Of a DNA stretch of 64,000 nucleotides, positions 19,043 to 31,775 are shown piece by piece. A model generated the notes under the pieces. The model had not been told where the DNA came from and did not search any database. It saw only the letters and a list, made by a program, of their open reading frames with translations. The DNA comes from Euglena gracilis (Eukaryota; Euglenida; Euglenophyceae; Euglenales): assembly GCA_039621445.1 (NCBI GenBank), contig CP154956.1, positions 19,015,285 to 19,079,284 on the forward strand. The letters run 5' to 3'. Numbering within the stretch: position 1 is the first letter of the stretch; the number at the start of each line of letters is the position of its first letter. Both the position numbers and the translations under genes were made by a program.

Positions 19043-22000
19043 CAAATGACAAAAATGCATGAGAAACGGGGGAACTGCACAAAACGACCAATCATCAATG
19101 AATATGGTGCTGTGACACGCACCATTTGATGATTCGCTCTGAAATTTTGAACAGATTTGCGAAATATTCGCTGAACACGTGGCGATTGATCCGCATTCAG
19201 AAAATTTGTGGATGATCTGCACATAGAATCCCAAACGTGGGTCAAAAAAAGCTGGTTTTCACCACTTCTGTGCTATGGTTCTTATAAACCTTGCAGAATG
19301 ACACCATTGGTGTTGCAGATGATGACTATTGGGTCCTCCGAATTATATCGGTAAGGGGATCCCACTGAATGAAGCGGGGGTGGGGCAAGAATGCCGTTGG
19401 TGTCGTAAGCAGGAAAAAAATACTGCAAATATGACAAAATCTCATCATTAGTGACTATGCCACTGAGAAATACTGACTTTTATCATATTTTTAGGAAATA
19501 CCCATCAGGATTTAGGGCAGAAATGCAGATTCTGCGTCGAGAGTTGCTTTTTTGTAACCAAAAGTGCAACTTTGTTGCATTTTGAGTCATTTAAGACTGC
19601 AAATTTGCCAAGTGCACATAGTGCTTGTTGAGAGTGTCCAATAACACTGCATGTTTGTTGTTGTATAGATTTTGGGATTTGGGTGTCTAATAACACCACA
19701 TAACCCAAAAAGCTGTAAAATTGTGCAAAAACATCGCAAAAAGGCAAAAATACGCTTGAAAATACAAGTAAAACATGTCTATGACATCTTGAGCAAAGGA
19801 AAAATTGCCATTATCAGCATATCCCTTTGCATTCCACTCTGGCATAGTGCCTCATGGTCACTCCCACTAGGGATATGAGTGCCAGAAAAGGGAAAAATCA
19901 CCAAACATTGCAGAAAATCAATGGTTTAAATGGAAATTTGCACATAAGTGCTCCTAAAAATGATTCTCGTGAGTCGAAATGGCTCCAAATTGTGGGCTAT
20001 AGCCCTCTGAACTGTACCAGGCCTAATAGCCCATACAGAGGTTGTAATGGGCAGAATGCTCCCAAAGGTACTAAAAAGTGGTCATTAGCCCATCTGGTAA
20101 CCAATGGTAATAAGCCATCAAAAACGATGTGGGGAACAGTATAGAAGCTTTTCAGGCTAATTTGCCAGTCTGGAACACGATCGTACAAGATCTGGCTCAA
20201 AATTTGGCCTTGGCCGGATTGGCTGGGCTTAATTCAAATTTTTCACGATCTCCTCAAATACCGGGGGGGGAAAAAACTTGTACGGGAAAAAATGTTGTGG
20301 GAAAAATTCTGGACGAAATTTTGTCCAGGATTTTTCCCGCCTTTTTAAGGATCCGTCCAGGATTTTTTCCGGCAGATTTAAGGAAAGTCCAATTTCCTCC
20401 AGTGAATGACCCCCCCAAAAAAATCTTCGGCGCTGCGCGCCGATTTGCAGCAGGAATATTTCTTCCTCTCAGGAATCGGTGTTGTACCTCCTGCCTCTGC
20501 TCTTCAACACTTTTTTGTAAATTTCATGTTTTTTTTATGTCTACTTGCAATCAAAACCCAAGGGACAGAAAAAAAAACAACCCTGCCAGGAAGCTGTCCT
20601 TCCCAACCGCCCCAAACCCCTTTGAAGCGTGCGTAGCCCACAGCGTGCACTCCACCCCAAAGAGACCCTGTACATAAGTTGTGTGCCAGAAACCGCTTCG
20701 TGTCTGTCAACACGGCAGTCTTATCACCCCAGCGGAATGTACACTTTCTGTTTGGTTCACCAGGTGCACCCATGCTTTCTCGTTCAACTGCTGGTTGGCG
20801 CAAAACCTTTGCAGTTTTTTCCAGCTGTCCAATATTTTTTCCCACCTGGTTTAAGCGACCGTTCAGGATTTTTCCCGGTATTTTAAGGATTCGTGCAATA
20901 TTTTTCCCGGCAGAATTTTTCCCGTCGGCAATTGTTCCCGGTCAGATTTCCCCCCCCCCCCGGTAAGAGTACCGTGCAGAGTTACAGCGATCTGTTTGCA
21001 TTGCTGGACGGCTCATCGAACCAGCTTTCGAATGAGGGGTAACATAGCCTATCGGCCAGCTACGGGTGCTGAGATACGTCTTTGATCTTTTGGCTGTGTG
21101 AGTGAGCTTTTGATATAAGCTTCCATAATATTTTTCAGAAAGACAACTTTTGGTTCCTATGCAGTACAATGTACTCCACCCAGTCAGAATCTCACCATTT
21201 GAGGTGTCAAAAATCATGAAGGTTTTGTAGTGGAAAATGGCTATGCCAAAGTTACAAATATCCAAATGTGCATGAAAAAAGCCTACTTGGCTTGTTTTGG
21301 CCAATTCAGCCACTTTCAGCCATGTGTATATGGCTTTTTGTGCCATTTTTTTAAGGTCCTATGGACTTTTCACTTTATAATGGATTTGTGGACCTTTGGT
21401 CCTTTTGGTCCTTGCATTTTGTGCAAATTGGTCCTATGGACCCATGGACCACATGGGTAATGGCCCATAGGCCTTGCACATCATAGGGTGTATTGGTCAC
21501 ATAGACCTAAGGCTAAGTGGTCAATACCACAAAAATGCATGTTTGAATGAATTTTCTTCTTTTTTGGGGGGGTGGACACCTATGTTGCAGATTTTCTCAA
21601 GGAATTCAACTGATTTCCCTATCGGGATTCACTTCTGCAATTAGGAAAAGGCCATTTTGTTCCCAAAGTAGCTGTTCTTCACAAAGCTGTGCAAGTTCAT
21701 GGGAAAAATGCAGTATTTGCAATGCATCCCAAAAATTTATCACACACCTTGTGTTTTTGCAAATAATTTTGAAGTGAGCGCAATTGTGCGCTTGAATGAT
21801 CAAAACACCTTTGGTGTTCGCCAATTTGACCAACAAGTTCTTGGTCAAAGAAGGGGGGTTGGCTGCTTTTGTTGCTTAAGTAAACCAAATCTGCATTTTG
21901 AGCAGTGGTTTGCAAATAAACAACAAAAAAGCCATTGTGAAATATGTACACAAACATCTTTGGGACTTATTCCGAAAAGAATATGGTTGGGTTGGGCAGA

Positions 22001-23260
22001 TACCTATTTGTAAGATATACGCAATTGTGCGAGATGTGCGCTATGCACGGGTTGGTGGCGGGGGGGGGGGCATCTTGTGAGGGGGCTGTTTGCGGGCTGC
22101 GCAATATGCGCGGTGGGGAGGTGTGCGCTATGCGCGGTGTGCAAAACAATATGCACGCGATGAGCGCTATGCGCGTTGGGAGCGCAATATGCGCGGGGGT
22201 GTGAGCAACATAGGCGCGGTGGTTGGGGGCGCTATATAGCGCGGGGGGGGGGGCATTATGCGCAAGATTTGCGCTATGCGCGAGGGTGGGTGGCGCCACA
22301 CGCGCAACGTCTGTGATATACGCACTTTGCACAATATGCGCAGGGAGGTGCCAAAGGCGCGGGGGGTGGTGGGTGCCATAGGCGCTTGAGTGGCGGGGCG
22401 CATTAGGCGCGGGTGGTGGTGGTTAGTTTGGTTTCAGTTTTTTTCCTTTTGTGTTTGGTTGTTGGTTGTGTGGAAATTTGTCCTAGAGTGCACACCTTGG
22501 GGGGAGGTGCTGAGTAGTTGTCCTTGTCGCGCATGTTGGTCTGGGGTGGGTGGAGTGTGTAAGAAAAAATGTATGCAAATTTGAGCTGCGGGGGGTGTAC
22601 AGGATTATCTGCAATCGACAAACCTGGTGGAAAACGGAAAATGAAAGCAGCTGGGCGACTACTGGACACCATTCGAATTTCAGGCCTTATGGCTTTCGTC
22701 TTGGAACCCAGTGAAACGATGGGGGGTTAAGCTACTTGTTACCCCTACCGCATGTGGAACGTTTGTAGATATGCGGTGGGTAGGGGGGGCACTTTCTCTT
22801 TACCCCTGGGTTGAAAACGGTGTTGGTGTTGTAGAAAACGGTATTGCTGTCATCTAAAACGGTATGTAAAAATGATGAGTAGCGGAAGTTTTTGGCAGGG
22901 GGGAGTTTGCGGAGCTGTGTGCATTCTTGGAGCGTAAATCCATTCAACCACAAGTGACACACATGGGGTATCCCCTAGTGCATCAACAACCGTTAAACAC
23001 AAACACTATCTATGGGTCAGAGATTCAGAAAAAGTATGAGTAGGGGTAACCAAAAAACATTGAACACTGACCATAAAGGTTACTGGATAGGAGATGACTA
23101 GGGTCGCGACTCCTGTCACCTCTTTTCTTGTAACCCCTGTAGTCCGCGTCCATGATTTTCAGCTGCCTTCACTCCAAATCCGAACTGGTGGCCATATCAG
23201 CCTTCGACTTTCTTGACGCATATACGTCTCTGAATTTACGAAACGTCAAGCGGGGATGAT
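19043..23260 (-). other. Conserved non-coding 3' region of family F copy 1
   Basis: About 4.2 kb without a supported reading frame, yet matched in inverted orientation over most of its length by 60520-63940 in copy 2. Recognisable shared blocks include the GGTCC/CCATGG-rich stretch at 21350-21530 (copy 2: 62100-62290), the CTCATTCGAAAGCT block near 21030 (copy 2: 62590) and the TGTTGATGCACTAGGGGATACC block near 22975 (copy 2: 60700). It belongs to the element itself, not to flanking DNA. It may hold structure or packaging signals, or decayed pol too divergent to see. Confidence 0.6.
22025..22425. repeat. GC-rich palindromic word array (GCGC-AT-GCGC)
   Basis: Many short near-palindromes of the type TGCGCTATGCGC and GCGCAATATGCGC are separated by G runs. 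Copy 2 has the counterpart at 61360-61590 with GCGCGTATCGCGC words. The exact spacing differs but the theme is retained. Confidence 0.65.
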
Positions 23261-23264
23261 GCTC

Positions 23265-23597
23265 CTACTTATTAGGGGTCTCGTCCCCCTCCCTGCCCCA
23301 AGCCGGGTCATTTTCCTCGATAGAGGACTTTTCAAAAACAGTCTTCTGCCTTTTGGCTGAGGAATGTTCTTTTGAACTGCGATTTATATCGCGGTGACTT
23401 TGGCTTGAGTGGGGAGATGTCGCATAGCGACAATTAGATGAATGGTGGTTATAGGATCCGCAATGCGAACATTTGGATCGCGAGTGCGGATATTTACTGG
23501 TATGAAACCTGTTTTGGGATTTTTGCGATTCGGCAAGATTTGGACAATGGCGAGATGTGTGACCCGTTTGGTTACACAGAGAGCACGATTTGTCCAA
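23265..23597 (-). pseudogene. Family F copy 1 Gag-like, zinc knuckle and Ser/Arg-rich tail
   Basis: Begins MDKSCSLCNQTGHTSRHCPN, a CX2CX4HX4C knuckle. A second Cys/His cluster (KCSHCGSYNHHSSNCRY) follows, then serine- and arginine-rich sequence. Copy 2 carries the same module at about 60060-60515. It is in a frame different from the capsid-like part here, so this copy is broken. Confidence 0.75.
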
Positions 23598-24239
23598 AAA
23601 TTGATCTGAAAACGCGCGAATTGCGCGATTTTGATCCCGCCATTGCGGTTTTTGGTGGGGATGCTACTTTTTTCAACGAACTAACTTGGACACCGTGTAT
23701 TCCGACTGTGGGGTGGCTCATATAAGCCGATTGTATTTGAACAAGAAGCTGTGATAGCTTCAGTTGTTTGGAAACATAGTTCCATCGCTCATCGAGCGTC
23801 AAAACATGTCCCGCGAGTTCCTCGCGGTGAATTTCTTTGATAATTTTGGGTACAAAGTGCAGTAATACTGCGTCAAATTGCTCCTTGATTTGGGTTTCAC
23901 CCAATTTGTAAACTTCGGCTGCTAATCCAAGCCATTTTGAATACCATAAGTCTATCGACTTCCATTTTCGGTCATGTGGGGCACATTGCCTCCATTTTTT
24001 TCCAGAGTTATTCTGGACACCATACTGGAGCAAGAGGAAACATATTGCTCCACTAAATTTTGAAAAGAAACGCGTCCTCGGATAACTTCTTTTTCGTCCC
24101 CAGGTAGGCAATCTATAAACACCATTTTGATTACCTCTGGGTTTCCGTTATGGGTTGATCTGTTCAGATCCCAATAATATTCGCAATCACGCCAAAACTG
24201 TTTCCACGTTGTGGGGTCACCATCCCATTGGGGCTTCAA
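23572..24239 (-). pseudogene. Family F copy 1 Gag-like, capsid region (two frames)
   Basis: First frame (24239-23952): MKPQWDGDPTTWKQFWRDCEYYW; second frame (24111-23572): SIDLWYSKWLGLAAEVYKLGE and LTLDERWNYVSKQLKLSQL. Both are continuous in one frame in copy 2. The W-DGDP-TW-FW pattern resembles retrotransposon Gag proteins. A frameshift near 24050 separates the halves. Confidence 0.75.
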
Positions 24240-24284
24240 CTTTTTCGCGATAGCGATGATTCCTTTGACATCTTTCTGAGACTC

Positions 24285-25019
24285 TCATGGCCCTTCGGTG
24301 GTATTCAAGGAGGATGGGCCTGGGCGCAAAACCGCACCATGCGCGGGTACCTCGGTGGTTGCACCAAGTGTACTTTTGGGTGTATTTTGCGAATGCGCAT
24401 TCAATTTTCCACTACGTGTACCATAGGTACCTTGCAAACTTGGTGAATCGGGAATGCACGAATGGTGATGCTGATGCATCTCAGGATCAATACCATGTGC
24501 GGGAGTGCGGCTCATACCGCAACAAAGTTCATATTCCCAAATTTTTCGATTTCCTTGATGGTTTCGCTTGGCTTTCTCTTGAAAACCAACCGCATCATCC
24601 AAAAAACGGTCCATTGGGACTGGAACCGCTGGGGGAGGGACCACTGCATGAGCAGAATCGTAATTTTGTGGCAATGTGCCAATAGGCTCTGCCACAGGTG
24701 CGCTATTAGCGCTTTTGGAGCTGGAACCTGCGGCAATTGTGCCTACAACACCCATATCGAATTTCTGTTGTAAAAAACGCAATTTTGCGTGTACTTCATC
24801 CAAATTTTCTGCAAAGTCACGAAAATTTTTCTCCAAATCATCGAGAAGTTTCAGATTATCGGTGATCGCACCAATATCTTCCTGCAAACGCTTAATACGC
24901 CTGCGGTGTTTGTACATATCGTCCAGAAGAGGGATTTTGTCAGAAAAAGACCGGAAATCTTGCGAAATTTTTCCAAAACCACTTTCGAATTCCCGTAGTC
25001 GCACAGCTAGAGTGTGCAC
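24285..25019 (-). pseudogene. Family F copy 1 Gag-like, coiled-coil region
   Basis: A 244-codon frame starting MHTLAVRLREFESGFGKISQDF. A long heptad-like helix follows (RRRIKRLQEDIGAITDNLKLLDDLEKNFRDF), then a proline/serine-rich linker ending SSLNTTEGP. The order matches copy 2 (58279-59320). The frame closes just before the capsid region. Confidence 0.7.
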
Positions 25020-25171
25020 CGCTTCGGAAATGGACTCCAGTTGTGGAGATGGTTTGGAAGGAGGGGTATTTTACGGATTCCGCACGTTTTCAGCCATTGG
25101 CTGTTCCAAAAACACCGAAACTTGCGCGTATAGCGCTGATAAATCTTTTTGCAAGTTTTTTACTTGCTGAT

Positions 25172-26475
25172 TCACTGTTTCCTAGGTCCGTATCGGACCA
25201 TCACAAAATTTTTTCTTGACATATCTGCAGAAAATCGCTGAAATTCTAAATTATGTGAACATGGTACCGCATTGCGGTTCTGCAACTCCGCAATTGTGGT
25301 TTGGATGTCAACAATATTATTCTGCCACCGTTGGTGGTAAGCATCCTGCCTGCTTGCGATATTCGCGATAAGGGCGTAAAAACTTGTTATTTCAGCAGAA
25401 TTTTCACCACACCTACATGATTTTCGCTCCAACCGGGAAAGTATTTCCTCCAATTGCTGCACATAAGTGCTGGAAGCGAAACCTTCACCAGGTTGGGTGT
25501 GCATATGGCGAAAATTTGCCGATTCACGGCTCAGTTGCATAACGCGCTGATGCGCTTCCTGGAATGCAGCAGCTAGGGTATCGAACTACTCCAAGCTACA
25601 AAAGCTGCCATATCAGGATTTTTGTGCTCAAAAGTGCCGTTATTGGCTCCACTTTTGTAAACAAACTTTGCAAACTATGTTGCATGTGCAAAAATGCCAC
25701 ATCATTGCTGGATTGCATCTCACACAAATTTTCGCTCAGTCTCTGAGAGTTTTCTGCAGGTGTGTCCTCCTTTGGAGGACATGCCAGCATGCGGCGAACC
25801 ACATCAGTTGGTTGTTTGTCAATTGTGCCTGTAGGCACCGTTCCGACATCCTGATGCAGAGAAGTACAACAAGATGCCTGACTTTGCAGCAAAGGCTGAT
25901 AATCACACTGGGTGATGGGTTTCTCGATAGAGCCACACGCCGATAGGCGTTGCACCCATTGCGCAGCGGGGTTATCGCCGACATCAAACACTGTTAGGTG
26001 TGGAATCTCCTGGGTGGGGAAATGCTCGATGGAGCTTAATACCGCTAGGTGTTGCACCCTTTGGGTGTTGGAATGCTCGATACAGCTGGGAACGGTGGTG
26101 GAATGCTCTATAGAGCTGAGGGTTGGAGGTAATTGCTCGATAGAGCTGGCCACTGTGGGGGGATGCTCGATAGAGCTGGACACCGTTAGGTGTGGACCCT
26201 TTTGGTGGGGGGTTGCTCGATAGAGCTGTGGGGGGAAAGCTCGATAGAACTCGAAAGCGGGGTGAGGGAATGCTCGATAGAGCTTAAAATTACGGTAAGA
26301 GGATGCTCAATAGAGCTGAAAACTGGGGTGGGGGGATGCTCAATAGAGCTGGGAGTTGCCCCATATAGGGCCACACACCTGGGTTGGAGCATATACTCCC
26401 GCGACAAATCTTCGTCAAACTGTCTCAAAGAACTAATCAAAGCTTTTGATGTGTTGGTGCTTTAGCTCTGCATAT
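25172..26475 (-). pseudogene. Family F copy 1 Gag-like N-terminus with SIEH repeats
   Basis: Minus-strand frames at 26440-26186, 26183-25596 and 25540-25172 together correspond to residues 1-340 of the copy 2 protein. The SIEH repeat region (about 25920-26370) encodes roughly a dozen units of SSIEHPPT type in units of about 30-40 bases. The ATG equivalent to copy 2 (near 26471) is followed by an early stop (MQS*). Further frame breaks separate the pieces. Confidence 0.7.
25920..26370. repeat. SIEH-coding minisatellite, copy 1
   Basis: Units of about 30-45 bases centre on GCTCGATAGAGCT, itself a near-palindrome, with variable G-rich spacers. The array is about twice as long as in copy 2 (57361-57560), so unit number has changed since the copies diverged. 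Confidence 0.8.
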
Positions 26476-26712
26476 TTTTATTTATTTGCAGAAACAAGCA
26501 CAGTAAACCCCAAAAAGTAAGCAAATGAACAAACCCAGAAGGTTGTGGCAGCGTATACTGCACAGAGCCTCCTGAAGCTTGTGCTTTCGTGTACAAGTTG
26601 GCCACAAACGGCTTGTAGTTGCTGTGTCGCCTATACGGCACAGTACCACGAACGTTTGAAGTCAACTAATGAAAGAGTGGGGGGTGTTGGGGAGAAGGGA
26701 GTAGGAAAGAAA

Positions 26713-26727
26713 CCTAATCTGCTACCA
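26713..26727 (-). promoter_or_regulatory. Family F copy 1 primer-binding site
   Basis: Minus strand reads TGGTAGCAGATTAGG two bases after the 5' LTR, the same TGGTAGCAG start as G1, G2 and E. Confidence 0.75.
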
Positions 26728-26729
26728 AG

Positions 26730-27150
26730 TGTACGTCCCCTGACTCTATTCCCACTGCCTGTCGGCCTACTTACACCCTCCCGTGGGAACAGAACCAGGA
26801 GAGTAACAAAAAAGAAAGTCTTTCACTTAACTATCAGTTTTTATTGCCTTTGGGCTTATGCAGAGCACAAGGCAAACCAGTTGGGTTTTTGGAACTTCAG
26901 TTCCAGTTCTGTTCTCCTATCGGAGTTCAAGTCTTCAAATCTTTGAATTGCCCTTTTGGCCTAATGAAACATAAAGCAAAAGAAGACGAATACCACCTGT
27001 GAAAAGAGAAGGCAGATCCGAGATAGGATAGGCTATTCCTAATTCTGCAATTTGTGTTGCAGAACATGGAATAGTACTATCTGGCATGCCACTTTACATT
27101 CTGCAGATTGCTGCTATGCACAGTGTCATGGTGTTCATGCTGCCTGGTAC
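26730..27150 (-). repeat. Family F copy 1, 5' LTR
   Basis: Direct repeat of 8358-8785, beginning TGTACG. The outer end reads GGTACC instead of GGTACA. Confidence 0.85.
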
Positions 27151-27153
27151 CAA

Positions 27154-28003
27154 CCCCTCCCAATCCTCCTGGGGATGGCACAGTCCCCCCTGCCCTCTGA
27201 CATATGTACATTGTGTACACATCTCATCTTCTGTTCACGAATTCTCTGTTTATACATAAGTTCAGATTTTGGCACAGGTCCAAAGAACCACCAGTGTGTT
27301 GGGGGGGGGGGGGGCAGCCTATATAAAAATTAAATGTAAAGGTCAAAAACTCTACAAGTGGGAAAGAGTTGTCTCCATTCCCTAGTGCACCAAAATAAGT
27401 CCCTTTCATTTAATGATGGCTTATGTGGCAGCAACACGTTTCTTTCTTACACCCGGGGGTCCCCTTTTAATTGCGTCAAAACCTCCCTATAAAGCCATTA
27501 AGGCAGATCTCACTGCATCCATCACCGAAAATTTTTTTTACAAAAAAGGGGGTACCACCCAGGTTTGGGGACCCCACACCACCAGAGAGGCAGAGGTTGG
27601 TTAAAAAAAAACTGGCCTTTCTGCTCAAGAAGTTTGTGAAATTGGTCAGTATAAGGGGGCGGAGGCTTTCACAACCCACTACAAAAAAAACACTTGGTGC
27701 CCAATGTGCTTTGGAGAATGCCCTGGCCCCCTTTTTTCAGTGCACAATCTGGCCTCACAAGGACAAAGTGCGGAGGTGTCTCGTACTCCCTCGAGGCAAA
27801 CCAACCAGGGAGGAAGGGACACCGAGGGCGAAGCACAAAGACATTGAGAGCCCGACCCCCCCCCCACATTAAAACATTTGTCTTCAAACGCCCTCGGTCA
27901 GAAGATGGGGGCCAGTGGGGGGAGAGGGGGGGGACCCCCCAAGAGAAGGAGACAGTGCCACGGTCGCCACGTCGGAGACAATGCAGCCAAATCCGGCGAG
28001 GCG
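27154..28003 (+). pseudogene. DIRS-like copy 1 recombinase, C-terminal part
   Basis: Continues the target interrupted at 8355. Frames give the ILLG...LCTHLIFCSRILCLY block (compare copy 3, LIFCSRILCLYRSSDLAQ) and the stretch encoding the Tyr-recombinase end. A basic/acidic tail follows (SRTPSRQTNQGGRDTEGEA, 27780-27845), which is the first arm of the inverted repeat seen in copies 3 and 4. The catalytic HxxR box is frame-broken. It is cut at 28003 by element E. Confidence 0.65.
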
Positions 28004-28581
28004 TGTCGGTGGGGGGTTTCGGAAAATGGAACGTAAAAGTGTGGAACCGGACACGGAAAAACGAAATGTAATGTCTGGGAAATGGAGTGCCCGACCGACT
28101 GGGCCTCTTCTTCCTTTTCCCCCACCTACGGTCACCACCCAGCCCCAGGGTTTTCAAGAAAAAGAGCCTCCGGAGGGCTCAGGGCCGGAGGCCCGGCTTT
28201 TCGTCCCCTGTGAGTGGCTGGGTTGGCATACCGGCGTAGGATCTAAAATTTTGAAACTGAATCTGGGGGCTTTCTCTCTTGAATTCAAAGAAAACCACAA
28301 ATAAGACCCTTTTGAAGTACGGACTTGATTCAGAAGGCAAAGCACACACAAGGCAACCTGCACACCTTGGTTCACACCTGTGCTTGCAGTGGGTGAGAGG
28401 AACATACAAACAATGATTTTGGAATGGAATGCATTGCTCCTTCATTCTTTTCTTTTGTATTTCAAGACTTGCAACATTTTGCTCACCTTCCAATTGACTT
28501 CTGGAGCTACCTACCCACTGGGTGAGTTCTATCGCGGGGGGAATGTTGAGAAACCGGCTGTCTGGGGGCCGACGGCCGACA
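28004..28581 (-). repeat. Element E 3' LTR
   Basis: Matches 33001-33579 at roughly 95% by eye. Ends are TGTCGG and CCGACA. Confidence 0.9.
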
Positions 28582-28594
28582 CCCCCTCCCTTGC
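28582..28594 (-). promoter_or_regulatory. Element E polypurine tract
   Basis: Minus strand reads GCAAGGGAGGGGG directly before the 3' LTR. Confidence 0.7.
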
Positions 28595-29784
28595 GACGTT
28601 AGTCGGACCAATTTTGCCCCCTCCCCCGAACAGGGGAAAATTCATTTTTTTTTAAGGTTGGGCCTTTTTTGGCCTCTGTGTGCATTTTTAAATTTTTTTT
28701 GAAGGGCTGTGGTGACCCCCTCCCAGCAACTTGATAGTGCTTTTAGGGGCACCTGAAAAAACAGGTGATAACGGGGCCAGCCCCCCCCCACCACCGATGG
28801 AAGGGTCAAAGAAACGTCCCACAAAAAATGTGGGGGAATTCTTGTACTTTTTTGAGTCCGAACTTGTGTATGCATAAGGAATATTGAAACCATGAAAGAA
28901 TCGAAAACAAAAAAAACTTCGGGCACACTTCCCCACAGGCCTGTCCCTCACACTGCCTTTATTAAAGTGTCCCGTTGGCAGTGTTCAAAAACATTTTCTC
29001 TGGTGAGGAAGGAAAGCATCCGAAAAATAACATCTGAACGTCGATTTTTTTTGAAGAAATGAATTTCTTTGGAATCAAGGGACTTGGCTCACAGTGCCTG
29101 GCATAATTCTTTGATTGGGTACCAAAAAGGAAGAGCGAAGCATTCCTTTCCAGTGAAGAGAAAATTGATGGCGGAGGCGAGAGCGAGAACAAAGGCAGCG
29201 AAGGTTGGGTTAATGCAACAGGACAGTGAGCGTAATGAGGTGAGGGTAAGTGAATAAACAGTGGAGTACTGTACAATGTGCGGGTGCGGTGGGGTGTGTG
29301 GTGTGGGATCACGTATTGTTTGCTCCAAAGGAAAAACCAACCGACAATGTGTCTGGAAGTCTTTCTTTCGGGAAAGGGTATCCCAATGGCCCACCGAAAA
29401 AATGAACGAAAAACCACAGGGCATCCGTTTGGCCCTCAGCCGCAACACGTGGCTCTCAGAAAATGGCCCACACACCTGGGCCTGAAATGAGGAGGGTCCA
29501 CCGCTCCCCCCGAGTTCGAATGTTCCATGAAAATCACAGTTGTCAAAATCCAAACCGAAGTCTGCACAATCCGAACTCGGTTTTCTCCTTGGAAAAAAAA
29601 TAAAAATCCCAGGTTTTTTCCCCAACACAGATGAATCCTCCACAAAAGCAAGGCCTGCAAAAGCCCTCAACAAATACAACCAGGAATTCCAATCTCCAAA
29701 CCCAAAGTCAGCCACACAACATCTTACAACTGTGGACTGCACAGACTGCCAAACCGAATCACAATATCCGTGATAACCAACCGA

Positions 29785-30615
29785 TCTGCCCCCCCCCCCC
29801 GGGCAACACAACCGTGAGGGTCGGGGGTTCCCAGCAAATTCAAAAACCTTAAAAAATACACTTCCGCTTTCTCAGCCAGAAAATTTATCACTGCCCCCCC
29901 CCCTTCAAAAGGGGAACGCGGGCAAAAACGCGATTACCATGCCCCCCCCCCCTGCTCATTTACACGAGGCAATGCGGGTCAAACGACTTGGCAATCTCAA
30001 TCCCAAAAATTCAAATCCAAGTCTCGCACTCAAGGCAATTTTTTGCCGCCCCCCCCCCACAAGAGGCAAGGGGCATAACCTGGCTTCCGCCTCCAAACCC
30101 AAAAGAATGACAAACCTAGGCTGTCATGTCCAACCCGAATGAAATGAAACAACTCCAAAGGATGGGACGTCGCACTGCCCCCCCCCCCCGCAAAAGGGCC
30201 GGAGGGCAAAACCTCAATTAATTCAACCTGGGATTCAAATTCCCAAACTGATTGCAAAAACAAAGTTCAGCTACACCAAAGCCGAATTAGTCACAGGATC
30301 AGGCTTCGCTGAGCCCCCCCCCCCCCACAGCACACAGGGTGGCAGAGGTCCAGACACTCAGGGTTCACACGAGCCGAAAATCTGCCAGGATCCAAAAGTC
30401 AGAAAAAATTGAACGCTCAATCCCGAGGCTCGGTACTCCAAAGAAAGTAATCCAGTTGTCATAACAATTACTTCGGTGCACTCATCCAAATGGACCCCCC
30501 CCACAAATGATGGGAGAACCCATTTACAACTTTATTCCACCAAAATTCTTCACTGGAGAAAAAATAAGCTGATTCTTGCACCCAGACTATTTAGGCAGCC
30601 CCCCCCCCCTACGGC
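29785..30615. repeat. Spaced poly-C tract array in element E
   Basis: Eight runs of 7-13 C lie at about 29790, 29895, 29941, 30050, 30178, 30314, 30495 and 30600, spaced about 50-180 bases apart. The intervals share weak words (AATTC/CAAATCC, GGCAAAA, CCCAAA), suggesting decayed tandem units. On the element's own strand these are poly-G tracts. Confidence 0.6.
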
Positions 30616-31775
30616 GTGGCCACACCGCGTGGGGAGAGTTGAGTCTGTAAAAGAGCAGGAAAATGAATCCTGGGCTTCAGCCATGAATCAAAACCAATTA
30701 TCAGCCCAGGCTTCGACACACCAAGGCTCATCATTAAACTTCCCAGGGGTAACATTACCACTTCAACTGCCCACCGTGGTGACGAAATTCTGCTTGTGTA
30801 GTCCAAATTGCAATTCTTGATCTATTCTCCTCGGTGAAATTCACGAACTTGCTCCTTGTGTTGTTAAGTTGAAAACCTGCACGAGGGGAAAAAAGAAACA
30901 AAAAACCAAACACAGCAACAAACATCCACTGAAGCTGGACCCTATGGCTGCCTCCTCACAACACCCATCACAGTCTGATTTGTCGGTGTGGCCAAACCAC
31001 AACAAACAAACCAAGATGCATCATTGTCTATCATATTGCCGAACATCTCATGCCAATTGGGGAAGGGAGGAATCCCATTACGACAACATTAACATCCCCA
31101 GCAGCAGGCTGCAACACAACACGCAGCTAAATCAGCGCTGTTTTGAAAAATTATGCAGCCGTCCACTGCCAAGCAAACCAACCCAGATGAGATTGAGGTT
31201 ATGGCTCACCATCTAGCCAACAGATCGCACAAGTCAAGGGGAAAAATGAATTTTGCCACCACTTTGGGATTTTTTCCAGAAATATTCTGGTAGACTTTGT
31301 TTCCCAACAGGCTTGACAATACAACCAAATTTCATGAAACAATATTCTGGCGATTATGCAGCTGAACGGCACCCTATCGATGACTCTGAGATTTTACGGA
31401 ATGGAGCTCTCAGAAAATGCAACCACCCATATGTCCCAACCAAATGAATTTCCTTGGGGGTTACACAAAAGTTGGTCTGCGCAGATCACCTGCCGTATAC
31501 GTCCCCCTTGTTAATTAATCAGCTGAAAACTTGGATTGGTCACTAAAAATTCCCCACGTTGCAAACAAAAACAAAACCACTGAAATGAAACTGAACCACT
31601 GAACACTGAACTGAAAACTGAAAACCACTGAACTCAGGATCCCTGGGCCCTTAAGTGTGTGTCGACGGGGGTGTCTGTTCCTCCCGGATTTACACACCCG
31701 GTTCCCCTCTTTGACCAGTCAATCCCAAAAACGAATGAAAATTACTCTGCCTGCCAGTGTTCGATAGAGGTGTTT

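Larger units (their letters stand above)
8356..27153 (-). mobile_element. Family F LTR retrotransposon, copy 1 (large, gag-only, with nested G1)
   Basis: Direct repeats of about 425 bases flank 18.8 kb. A 5-base target duplication CCCCT lies at 8351-8355 and 27154-27158; DIRS-like copy 3 has this site once (near 48703). Primer-binding site and Gag-like frames lie on the minus strand at the right end, and a polypurine tract precedes the left LTR. Removing nested G1 leaves about 11.2 kb. I see no protease, RT or integrase in 8786-11447 or 19043-23260, yet much of 19043-23260 is shared with copy 2. This fits a large non-autonomous element. The two LTRs differ at roughly a dozen positions. Confidence 0.85.
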
